Source of the DNA: Pseudomonas viridiflava
GTDB lineage: Bacteria; Pseudomonadota; Gammaproteobacteria; Pseudomonadales; Pseudomonadaceae
Length of the DNA stretch: 64,000 nucleotides
Assembly: GCA_900596015.1 (NCBI GenBank)
Contig: UVIF01000002.1
Coordinates: 1 to 64,000 of the forward strand
Direction of reading: 5' to 3'
The notes beneath the pieces are model-generated. The model did no database searches and had not been told where the DNA came from. It was given only the letters and a program-made list of their open reading frames with translations. Positions 56,924 to 64,000 of this stretch are shown piece after piece. Position 1 is the stretch's first letter, and each line of letters opens with the position of its first letter. Both the position numbers and the translations under genes were made by a program.

Positions 56924-57808
56924 TTAAGGGCCGGGCGGCGGACTTTTGACAGACCCGGGCGCCGACGGCACGGTTAAGGGCGTCTTTGCAGTTTGTGTGC
57001 CAGCCCGGCGCAGTGCTGCATCCGGCTGGGCGTTGGCGCTGCCAGAACTGGTGATGCTGCGACGCACGTCGAGGTTGCGCGAAATGACCAGCACCACCCG
57101 ACGATTGCGCCCGCGTCCATCGGCGCTGGCGTTGTCGGCCACCGGCTGGAACTCGCCATAGCCGACCGCCGCCATGCGCCGCGGGTCGATGCCCTGCATG
57201 GCCATCATGCGGACAATGCTCGCTGCCCGAGCGGTCGACAGCTCCCAGTTGGTCGGGAACTGCGCGGTGCTGATGGGCAGATTGTCGGTGAAGCCCTCGA
57301 CATGAACCGGATTGTCGAAAGGCTTGAGAATGCTGGCGACCTTGTCGACGATGGCAAATGCCATGTCGCTGGGCATGGCATCGCCACTGCCGAACAGCAG
57401 GCTGGACTTGAGTTCGATCTCGATCCACAGCTCATTGCCGCGCACGGTCAATTGATCCGAAGCGATCAGGTCGCCGAACGCCTGACGGACGTTGTCGGCA
57501 ATAGTCTGAAGAGGGTCGACCGCCTCGCCGATGGCTGCGTCCGATTGCTCGCTGTCGGTGACCAGCGGTTGCACGGGACGGGTAGTCAAGGGTCGTTCCT
57601 CGCCAATCGGTATGGGCCTGACACTGCGGTCCGGATCACTGAACACCCCGACCAGCGCTTGCGACAAGACCTTGTACTTGCCCTCGTTGACCGACGAGAT
57701 CGAATACATCACCACGAAGAAAGCGAACAGCAAGGTGATGAAATCGGCGTAGGACACTAGCCAGCGCTCGTGGTTTTCCGGCTCTTCGAGGCGACGACGA
57801 CGGGCCAT
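56924..57808 (-). CDS. motD: Flagellar stator protein MotD (MotB-like)
   Basis: This 294-residue stator subunit has one N-terminal helix with the proton-binding aspartate D22 (SYADFITLLFAFFVVMYS seen as YADFITLL). An OmpA/MotB-like peptidoglycan-binding domain (about 145-250, EGFTDNLPIST, ELSTARA) follows. Pseudomonas has two stator sets; MotCD drives swarming and high-load motility. The C-terminal ~45 residues are a Pro/Thr/Ser-rich tail. It pairs with the upstream motC. Confidence 0.93.
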   Translation of the reverse strand: MARRRRLEEPENHERWLVSYADFITLLFAFFVVMYSISSVNEGKYKVLSQALVGVFSDPDRSVRPIPIGEERPLTTRPVQPLVTDSEQSDAAIGEAVDPLQTIADNVRQAFGDLIASDQLTVRGNELWIEIELKSSLLFGSGDAMPSDMAFAIVDKVASILKPFDNPVHVEGFTDNLPISTAQFPTNWELSTARAASIVRMMAMQGIDPRRMAAVGYGEFQPVADNASADGRGRNRRVVLVISRNLDVRRSITSSGSANAQPDAALRRAGTQTAKTPLTVPSAPGSVKSPPPGP

Positions 57809-57819
57809 GCCATGCTCTC

Positions 57820-58560
57820 CTAGTCGAGGTAGCCTTGCAGCTTCATTTCGATGGAACGCGGGTTCTCACCTTCGGCGATGGACAGCAACCCTTCGAGCAG
57901 CATTTCCCGATAGGCCGCCTGACGCTGGGCGAGCGCCTTGAGCTTGTGCGCCACGGGCAGCAGGAGCAGGTTGGCGCTGGCCACACCGTAGATGGTCGCC
58001 ACGAACGCCACCGCGATGCCGTTGCCCAGTTGGCTGGGATCGGCCAGGTTGCCCATGACATGGATCAACCCCATCACCGCACCGATGATGCCGATAGTAG
58101 GCGCATAGCCACCCATGCTTTCGAACACCTTGGCTGCCTGCAGGTCACGGGTTTCGCGGTTGTACAGATCCACCTCGAGAATACTGCGGATGGCGGCGGC
58201 CTCGGCGCCATCGACCAGCAGCTGCAGTCCCTTTCGGGCGTAGTCATCGGGTTCCGCTTCGGCGCTGGCTTCCAGGCCGAGCAAGCCTTCCTTGCGCGAC
58301 ACCAGGCTCCAGTTCACCACACGGTCGATACCACCGGCCATGTCGATCCTGGGCGGGAAAAGAATCCAGCGCACATTGTGCAGCGCGCGCTTGAAAGCAC
58401 TCATGGGCGACTGGATCAGCGCCGCTGCCAGCGTGCCGCCGACCACGATCAGCGCAGCAGGACCATTGAGCAGAGCCGACAGGTGGCCACCCTCGAGGAA
58501 GTTGCCACCAATGATGGCGACGAACGCGAGGATGATCCCGATCAGGCTCAGTACATCCAT
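57820..58560 (-). CDS. motC: Flagellar stator protein MotC (MotA-like)
   Basis: This 246-residue protein has four membrane helices and the MotA/TolQ/ExbB proton-channel fold (GGYAPTIGIIGAVMGLIHVM, visible as PTIGIIGAVMGLIHV). It forms the stator with MotD. The start at 58560 shares a base with the cheB stop (TGATG). A nine-base longer start was rejected. Confidence 0.93.
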   Translation of the reverse strand: MDVLSLIGIILAFVAIIGGNFLEGGHLSALLNGPAALIVVGGTLAAALIQSPMSAFKRALHNVRWILFPPRIDMAGGIDRVVNWSLVSRKEGLLGLEASAEAEPDDYARKGLQLLVDGAEAAAIRSILEVDLYNRETRDLQAAKVFESMGGYAPTIGIIGAVMGLIHVMGNLADPSQLGNGIAVAFVATIYGVASANLLLLPVAHKLKALAQRQAAYREMLLEGLLSIAEGENPRSIEMKLQGYLD

Positions 58561-59690
58561 CAGCCGCACGCCTCGACCAGGTGCCGGCCAATGTCGTCGA
58601 GACTGTAGATGGCGTCGGCCAGACCAGCCTTGACGATGGCCATGGGCATGCCGTAGATCACGCAGCTCGCTTCGTCCTGGGCCCAGATGTGACTGCCGCC
58701 CTGCTTGAGCAGACGCGCGCCCTCTCGACCGTCGGCGCCCATGCCAGTGAGGACCACTGCCAGCACCTTGTCGCCGTAGGACTTGGCCGCCGAACCGAAG
58801 GTGATATCTACGCAGGGCTTGTAGTTCAGCCGCTCGTCACCGGGCAGAATCTTCACTGCACCACGCCCGTCGATCATCATCTGCTTGCCGCCAGGCGCCA
58901 GTAACGCCAGCCCGGGACGCAGCACGTCGCCATCCTCGGCTTCCTTGACGGTGATTCGGCACAGCTTGTCGAGACGCTCGGCGAAGGCGCGAGTGAAGGC
59001 CGCAGGCATGTGCTGGACCAACACGATCGGTGTTGGAAAATGTGCTGGCAGCTGGGTCAACACACGCTGAAGCGCCACCGGCCCTCCGGTGGATGTACCG
59101 ATGGCCACCAGTTTGTACGGCTTGCGCCGTGGCGTTGCAGTGCTGGCGGTCGGTGCCGGGGCCCGCGCCGGCGTAACCGGTGCTGGCGTCCGCGTCGGCA
59201 CTGCCCGCGACGACGCGGGGGCGGCTGGCGCCGGGGTAACAGGGGACGCAAGCGTCGGGGCTGGCGTGGCCATGTGCGCACCCAGCCGGCGGTTGCTGCG
59301 CGAGAGTGTATGGATCTTCTCGCAAAGCATCTGCTTGACCTTCTCGGGGTTGCGAGAAATGTCTTCGAAATTCTTCGGCAGGTAATCCACTGCCCCCGCG
59401 TCGAGCGCGTCGAGGGTAACCCGCGCGCCCTCGTGGGTCAGCGAGGAAAACATCAGGACCGGAGTGGGACAGCGCTGCATGATATGACGCACGGCAGTGA
59501 TGCCGTCCATCATCGGCATCTCGTAGTCCATGGTGATCACATCGGGCTTGAGCGCCAGGGCCTGATCGATCGCTTCGCGGCCATTGGTAGCGGTCCCGAC
59601 CACTTGGATGGTGGGGTCCGACGAAAGAATTTCCGAGACGCGGCGGCGGAAAAAACCGGAATCATCCACCACCAGGACCTTGACTGCCAT
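58560..59690 (-). CDS. cheB: Chemotaxis response regulator protein-glutamate methylesterase CheB
   Basis: This 376-residue enzyme has an N-terminal receiver with the phospho-acceptor aspartate in [12 protein letters not shown], an Ala/Pro/Thr-rich linker (about 145-195) longer than in enterics, and a C-terminal methylesterase domain with the catalytic serine in GTSTGGP, histidine in VQHMPAAF and aspartate in TGMGADG. It demethylates and deamidates chemoreceptors. The ATG at 59690 follows GGAG. It is 16 bases from cheA. Confidence 0.95.
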   Translation of the reverse strand: MAVKVLVVDDSGFFRRRVSEILSSDPTIQVVGTATNGREAIDQALALKPDVITMDYEMPMMDGITAVRHIMQRCPTPVLMFSSLTHEGARVTLDALDAGAVDYLPKNFEDISRNPEKVKQMLCEKIHTLSRSNRRLGAHMATPAPTLASPVTPAPAAPASSRAVPTRTPAPVTPARAPAPTASTATPRRKPYKLVAIGTSTGGPVALQRVLTQLPAHFPTPIVLVQHMPAAFTRAFAERLDKLCRITVKEAEDGDVLRPGLALLAPGGKQMMIDGRGAVKILPGDERLNYKPCVDITFGSAAKSYGDKVLAVVLTGMGADGREGARLLKQGGSHIWAQDEASCVIYGMPMAIVKAGLADAIYSLDDIGRHLVEACG

Positions 59691-59706
59691 AAACACTCCA
59701 CTACGA

Positions 59707-61887
59707 TCAGATACGCCGTGTGGCGTAGCGCTTGAGCATGCTCGGTACATCGAGGATCAAGGCTATTCGGCCATCACCGGTGATGGTCGCGCCGGACATG
59801 CCGGGCGTGCCCTGCAGCATCTTGCCCAGCGGCTTGATCACCACTTCTTCCTGCCCCACCAGTTGGTCGACCACGAACCCGATGCGTTGGGTGCCGACCG
59901 ACAGAATGACCACGTGGCCCTCGCCCTGCTCCTCGTGAGCGGCCGATTTGACTAGCCAGCGCTTGAGGTAGAACAACGGTAGCGCCTTGTCACGCACGAT
60001 GACCACCTCCTGGCCGTCGACGACGTTGGTGCGCGACAGGTCCAGGTGGAAGATCTCGTTGACGTTGACCAGCGGGAACGCGAACGCCTGGTTGCCCAGC
60101 ATCACCATCAGCGTCGGCATGATCGCCAGGGTCAGCGGCACCTTGATGACGATCTTCGAGCCCTGGTCCTTGGCCGAATAGATATTGATCGAGCCGTTCA
60201 GCTGGCTGATCTTGGTCTTGACCACGTCCATGCCCACGCCACGGCCCGACACGTCGGAGATTTCCGTCTTGGTGGAAAAACCCGGTGCGAAAATCAGGTT
60301 GTAGCAGTCCGATTCACTCAGGCGGTCGGCGGCGTCGCGGTCCATCAGGCCCTTTTCCACGGCCTTGGCGCGCAGTACCGCAGGGTCCATGCCCTTGCCG
60401 TCATCGCTGATCGACAACAGGATGTGGTCGCCTTCCTGTTCTGCCGACAACACCACGCGCCCACCGCGCGCCTTGCCGTTGCGTTCGCGTTCCTCCGGCG
60501 TCTCGATGCCGTGATCGACGGCGTTGCGCACCAAGTGCACCAACGGGTCGGCCAGGGCCTCGACCAGATTCTTGTCCAGGTCGGTTTCTTCACCGACCAG
60601 TTCCAGGTTGATTTCCTTCTTCAACTGCCGCGCCAGGTCGCGGACCAGCCGCGGGAAGCGTCCGAAGACCTTCTTGATCGGCTGCATGCGCGTCTTCATG
60701 ACGGCCGTCTGCAGGTCGGCCGTGACCACGTCCAGGTTCGATACGGCCTTGGACATGGCTTCGTCGCTGCTGTTGGCGCCCAGGCGCACCAGGCGATTAC
60801 GCACCAGCACCAGTTCGCCCACCATGTTCATGATTTCGTCGAGGCGCGCGGTATCGACCCGTACGGTCGTCTCGGCTTCGCTGGCGACCGGTTTCTCGGC
60901 CACCGGTGCACGCGCCGGAGCTGCCTCGACCTTGCGCGGTGCTGCCACCGGCACGGACGCGGACGGCGTGGGCTGAGTCTCGGGAAGGCTGGCGACATCG
61001 CTGAACTTGCCCTTGCCATGCAGCTGATCGAGCAGCGACTCGAATTCGTCGTCGGTGATCTGGTCGCTCGTGGGAGCCTGCGCCTGCGCCTCGGCAGGCG
61101 GCGGTGCCTTGACCGCGTCGGCGGTGAACGCACCCTTGCCATGCAACTGGTCGAGCAGGGCCTCGAACTCGTCGTCGGTGATCTCGTCGCCAGGCGTGGC
61201 TGACGCAGCCTGCGCCGTGGCAGTTGGCGACGCTGCAGTCGGTGCCAGCGCATCGACGGCAAACTGACCCTTGCCGTGCAACTGGTCGAGCAGCGACTCG
61301 AATTCGTCGTCGGTGATCTCGTCGCTGGTCGCGCCGTCGTGTGCCACGGCAGCGGGCGCAGCAGGTGCGGCGGCCTGCGCCTTGGCCGCGCTCAGGGAAT
61401 CGAGCAATTGCTCGAATTCGCTGTCGGTGATGTCTTCGCCTGGGGTCGATACCGGCGCAGCAGCCGGCACTGCCACAGGCGGTGCAACAACGGCCGCAGC
61501 CGGTTCGGCCAGACGCGCCAGGGCATCGAGCAACTGGGGGCTGGCTGGCGTGACCGGGGCGCGTTCACGCACCTCGGTGAACATGCCGTTGACCGCGTCC
61601 AGCGCTTCGAGCACGACGTCCATGAGTTCGGCGTCGACCCGGCGCTCACCTTTGCGCAAGATGTCGAAGACGTTCTCGGCGATATGGCAGCACTCCACCA
61701 GCTCGTTGAGCTGGAGGAAGCCGGCGCCGCCTTTTACAGTGTGAAAACCGCGAAAAATTGCATTGAGCAAGTCGGCATCATCGGGACGGCTTTCCAGCTC
61801 GACCAGTTGTTCGGACAGTTGCTCGAGAATTTCGCCGGCCTCTACCAGGAAATCCTGAAGGATTTCTTCGTCGGCGCCGAAGCTCAT
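59707..61887 (-). CDS. cheA: Chemotaxis histidine kinase CheA
   Basis: This 726-residue kinase has an N-terminal HPt domain with H49 (RGFHTVKG), a long linker (about 130-340), the P3 dimerisation and P4 ATPase domains (N-box [11 protein letters not shown]-boxes DDGKGMD and GRGVGMDVV) and a C-terminal CheW-like P5 domain. No ordinary P2 CheY-binding domain is seen; the linker instead has four copies of an acidic-hydrophobic peptide, [13 protein letters not shown] and variants. ATG follows GGGAG. Coupled to cheZ upstream and cheB downstream. Confidence 0.95.
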   Translation of the reverse strand: MSFGADEEILQDFLVEAGEILEQLSEQLVELESRPDDADLLNAIFRGFHTVKGGAGFLQLNELVECCHIAENVFDILRKGERRVDAELMDVVLEALDAVNGMFTEVRERAPVTPASPQLLDALARLAEPAAAVVAPPVAVPAAAPVSTPGEDITDSEFEQLLDSLSAAKAQAAAPAAPAAVAHDGATSDEITDDEFESLLDQLHGKGQFAVDALAPTAASPTATAQAASATPGDEITDDEFEALLDQLHGKGAFTADAVKAPPPAEAQAQAPTSDQITDDEFESLLDQLHGKGKFSDVASLPETQPTPSASVPVAAPRKVEAAPARAPVAEKPVASEAETTVRVDTARLDEIMNMVGELVLVRNRLVRLGANSSDEAMSKAVSNLDVVTADLQTAVMKTRMQPIKKVFGRFPRLVRDLARQLKKEINLELVGEETDLDKNLVEALADPLVHLVRNAVDHGIETPEERERNGKARGGRVVLSAEQEGDHILLSISDDGKGMDPAVLRAKAVEKGLMDRDAADRLSESDCYNLIFAPGFSTKTEISDVSGRGVGMDVVKTKISQLNGSINIYSAKDQGSKIVIKVPLTLAIMPTLMVMLGNQAFAFPLVNVNEIFHLDLSRTNVVDGQEVVIVRDKALPLFYLKRWLVKSAAHEEQGEGHVVILSVGTQRIGFVVDQLVGQEEVVIKPLGKMLQGTPGMSGATITGDGRIALILDVPSMLKRYATRRI
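61003..61437 (-). repeat. Four-copy acidic peptide repeat inside cheA
   Basis: CheA residues 151-171, 189-209, 234-254 and 275-295 repeat the unit (D/E)xIT(D)xEFExLLDxL. The last three also share HGKGxF. The spacing is 38, 45 and 41 residues, joined by Ala/Pro-rich linkers. Copies 2-4 are nearly identical ([18 protein letters not shown]); copy 1 has diverged. The unit resembles the N-terminal CheY-binding peptide of FliM. Confidence 0.85.
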
Positions 61888-61945
61888 GTGGATGCTCCCT
61901 GGAATACGTGATTAACGGTCAACACAGTCAGGCGCAGGCGGTGGC

Positions 61946-62734
61946 CTAGAAGCCCAGACTGGACAGCAGATCGTCGACATCGTCCTGACCGGATACGACG
62001 TCTTCACGTTTATCGGCATGGATCTGCGGACCTTCACCCTTGGCGGGATGTTTTTCTTGATCTTTTTCGGCACGAAGCTGTTCGTGGTCGTGCTGGATGC
62101 CGGCAAAGCGATCCACCTGGCTGGCCATCAGGACCAGTTTGAGCAGGTTGCTCTCCACTTCGGTGACCAGCGCGGTGACACGCTTGATGACCTGGCCGGT
62201 GAGGTCCTGATAATCCTGGGCGAGCACGATGTCGTTGAGGTGGCTGGCGACTTCGCGATTGCCCTGCTCGCTACGGGTCAGGAAGCCGTCGACCCGGCGT
62301 GCCAGTTCGCGGAATTCGTCGGCGGCCACTTCGCGGCGCATGAAGCGCTGCCAGTCGACGCTCAAGGCACTGGCCTCGGCACTCAGCGTGTTGAGCACCG
62401 GTGTGCTCTGCTCGACCAGATCCATGGTGCGGTTGGCCGCGTTTTCGGTCAGGCGCACCACATACGACAGACGTTCGGTCGCATCGGTGATCTGCGAAAC
62501 CTCTTCGGCCTGGGGAATGTTCGGATCGATCTGGAAACTGACGATTGCGCTGTGCAGCTCCCGCGTCAGCTTGCCCACTTCCTGGTACAGGCCGCGATCG
62601 CGGGTCTGGTTCAATTCGTGGATCAGTTGCACCGCTTCGCCGAAACGGCCTTTTTCAAGGCTGTCGACCAGCTCCACGGCGTGTTTCTTCAGGGTCGACT
62701 CGAAGTCCCCCAACGTGCTTTGTTTGTGGTCCAT
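61946..62734 (-). CDS. cheZ: CheY-phosphate phosphatase CheZ
   Basis: This 262-residue helical protein has the long four-helix bundle hairpin with the catalytic region LAQDYQDLTGQVI (glutamine Q in QDLTGQ). A C-terminal disordered linker (about 215-248) leads to the CheY-binding tail DDLLSSLGF. It dephosphorylates CheY-P. It lies between cheY and cheA in the flagellar/chemotaxis operon. Confidence 0.94.
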   Translation of the reverse strand: MDHKQSTLGDFESTLKKHAVELVDSLEKGRFGEAVQLIHELNQTRDRGLYQEVGKLTRELHSAIVSFQIDPNIPQAEEVSQITDATERLSYVVRLTENAANRTMDLVEQSTPVLNTLSAEASALSVDWQRFMRREVAADEFRELARRVDGFLTRSEQGNREVASHLNDIVLAQDYQDLTGQVIKRVTALVTEVESNLLKLVLMASQVDRFAGIQHDHEQLRAEKDQEKHPAKGEGPQIHADKREDVVSGQDDVDDLLSSLGF

Positions 62735-62753
62735 TGCGCCCCCATTGCAGACT

Positions 62754-63128
62754 TCAGCTATTGACGCGCTCGAAAATCTTCTCGATTTTTTCTTTCAGCA
62801 CTTGCGCAGTGAAAGGCTTGACCACATACCCGTTGACTCCGGCCTGGGCGGCTTCGATGATCTGCTCGCGCTTGGCCTCGGCGGTCACCATGAGCACCGG
62901 CAGGTGCTTGAGGCGATCGTCGGCGCGCACCTGGCGCAGCAGGTCGATGCCGGACATGCCGGGCATGTTCCAGTCGGTGACGAGAAAATCGAAATTGCCG
63001 CTGTGCAACATCGGCAAGGCGGTGTTGCCGTCGTCGGCCTCGGCGGTGTTGGTGAAGCCCAGGTCACGCAACAGGTTCTTGATGATGCGCCGCATCGTCG
63101 AGAAATCATCGACGATGAGGATTTTCAT
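62754..63128 (-). CDS. cheY: Chemotaxis response regulator CheY
   Basis: This 124-residue single receiver has the acidic pair D7/D8 (LIVDDF), phospho-acceptor D52 (VTDWNMPG), and conserved Thr (VTAEA) and Lys (VKPFT). It binds FliM to switch motor rotation. The ATG at 63128 gives the usual length. A TTG four codons upstream (63140) has a better-placed GGAGG and might be used instead. It is followed by cheZ. Confidence 0.95.
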   Translation of the reverse strand: MKILIVDDFSTMRRIIKNLLRDLGFTNTAEADDGNTALPMLHSGNFDFLVTDWNMPGMSGIDLLRQVRADDRLKHLPVLMVTAEAKREQIIEAAQAGVNGYVVKPFTAQVLKEKIEKIFERVNS

Positions 63129-63253
63129 GTTCTTGTCCAATTAGACCTCCAGCAGTCTTGAACACGCCCAGCCCCTGGACGTGCGTAACAATCGAATTCG
63201 CCTGAGCCACTTGCCGCTGCAGATCGCCTACACGCGCTACGCCTGCAGGCCTC

Positions 63254-63314
63254 TTCGCGGGCAGAGCCCGCTCCCACAGTCTCGGCCTTTGTGGGAGCGG
63301 GCTCTGCCCGCGAA
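63254..63314. repeat. REP inverted pair
   Basis: Two perfect 25-base arms (63254-63278 and 63290-63314) face each other across an 11-base loop. Each arm holds its own GCGGGC-AGA-GCCCGC palindrome and ends in CTCCCACA or its complement. This is the design of P. putida-type REP elements, placed in the fliA-cheY gap. It can fold into a strong stem and may attenuate transcription or stabilise RNA between the two genes. Confidence 0.9.
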
Positions 63315-63341
63315 AAAGCCCGCACCGATCTCGCCGTTCCC

Positions 63342-64000
63342 TCAGCGTGCCCGCCACTCTCCCAGACGCCCGCGCAGTCGCGCCGCGCACTGGCTGTGCA
63401 ACTGGCTTACCCGCGATTCGCTGACACCCAGTACCTCACCGATTTCCTTGAGGTTCAGTTCCTCGTCGTAATACAACGACAAGACCAGCTTCTCGCGCTC
63501 TGGCAGGTTGGCGATGGCCTCGGCCAGCGCGCCTTGAAAGCGTTCGTCCTCGAGATCCCGCGAGGGCTCCAGCGAACCGCTGGCGCCGTTTTCGTGCAGG
63601 CCCTCGTGCTCGCCGTCCTGCAGCAGATCGTCGAAACTGAACAGGCGGCTGCCCAAGGTATCGTTCAGGATCCCGTAGTAATCGTCCAGACTCAGACTAA
63701 GTTCGGCCGCGATCTCGTGATCTTTAGCGTCGCGACCGGTTTTCGACTCGATTCGGCGAATGGCATCACTGACCATGCGGGTATTGCGGTGGACCGAACG
63801 CGGCGCCCAGTCGCCCTTGCGCACTTCGTCGAGCATGGCGCCGCGGATACGAATGCCGGCGTAGGTCTCGAAACTGGCGCCTTTGCTCGAGTCGTACTTG
63901 GTCGAGACCTCCAGCAGACCGATCATGCCGGCCTGGATCAGGTCTTCCACCTGCACGCTGGCTGGCAGGCGCGCCAGCAGGTGATAGGCGATACGCTTGA
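63342..64000 (-). CDS. fliA: Flagellar sigma factor FliA (sigma-28), partial
   Basis: The C-terminal ~219 residues of FliA are present; the N-terminus lies beyond the right edge. Sigma region 2 remnants (VEDLIQAGMIGLLEVSTKYD as DLIQAGMIGL), region 3 (KDHEIAAELSLSLDDYY) and region 4 (LNLKEIGEVLGVSESRVSQLHSQ as EIGEVLGVSESRVS) are visible. It directs transcription of late flagellar and chemotaxis genes, including the chemoreceptor at 25.7-27.6 kb. It heads the fliA-cheYZAB-mot gene set. Confidence 0.95.
   Translation of the reverse strand, partial: KRIAYHLLARLPASVQVEDLIQAGMIGLLEVSTKYDSSKGASFETYAGIRIRGAMLDEVRKGDWAPRSVHRNTRMVSDAIRRIESKTGRDAKDHEIAAELSLSLDDYYGILNDTLGSRLFSFDDLLQDGEHEGLHENGASGSLEPSRDLEDERFQGALAEAIANLPEREKLVLSLYYDEELNLKEIGEVLGVSESRVSQLHSQCAARLRGRLGEWRAR

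Overview
The window is chromosomal DNA of a fluorescent Pseudomonas, most likely of the P. putida group. The evidence is the gene content and order: anr beside apt, a ccmABCDEFGHI operon next to fliK/flhX, and fliA-cheYZAB-motCD-parC-parP-cheW-DUF2802. It is also GC-rich and carries a P. putida-type REP inverted pair.

Region 1 (1-16.5 kb): the left edge holds two tandem stringent-type promoters reading leftwards, probably those of an rRNA operon whose 16S gene lies outside. Then come an EamA exporter, a three-domain aminopeptidase P, an XRE-cupin regulator, a six-gene group-2 Mrp antiporter operon (fused A+B, then C, D, E, F, G), an orphan quaternary-amine binding protein, small conserved proteins, a DksA paralogue with a broken zinc site, YceH, an AroE-like dehydrogenase and PBP7.

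Region 2 (16.5-41.9 kb) is a mosaic of regulators and single-gene functions. It has a GAF-GGDEF protein and a two-component pair followed by a pseudo-receiver regulator. A TonB receptor lies directly under a perfect Zur-box core, and an amino-acid-type chemoreceptor lies under a sigma-28 promoter. Other genes include cytochrome b561, a YdgA-like protein, GNAT and SDR enzymes, ANR, Apt, a PRISE-like enone reductase, manganese catalase, DUF808, a RutR-like TetR regulator, a potassium channel ending in a zinc ribbon, and an orphan sulfate-binding protein.

Region 3 (41.9-49.3 kb) is the complete System I cytochrome c maturation operon ccmABCDEFGHI on the minus strand, almost entirely coupled by 4-base overlaps.

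Region 4 (49.4-64 kb) is flagellar and chemotaxis genes: fliK and flhX on plus, and fliA to DUF2802 on minus. Between flhX and the DUF2802 gene sits an accessory 916-residue protein. Its N-terminus resembles the dermonecrotic-toxin-like (DUF6543) region of Pseudomonas toxins. Its C-terminus shows the W / DxxR / DxD signature of the TcdA/TcdB glucosyltransferase (GT44) domain, with the same D-to-DxD spacing. This is the best candidate for an undescribed system here. CheA is also unusual in carrying four copies of a short acidic peptide resembling the CheY-docking peptide of FliM.

No tRNA, CRISPR array, insertion sequence or prophage was recognised. Start sites were chosen by eye from ribosome binding sites, gene overlaps and family length.
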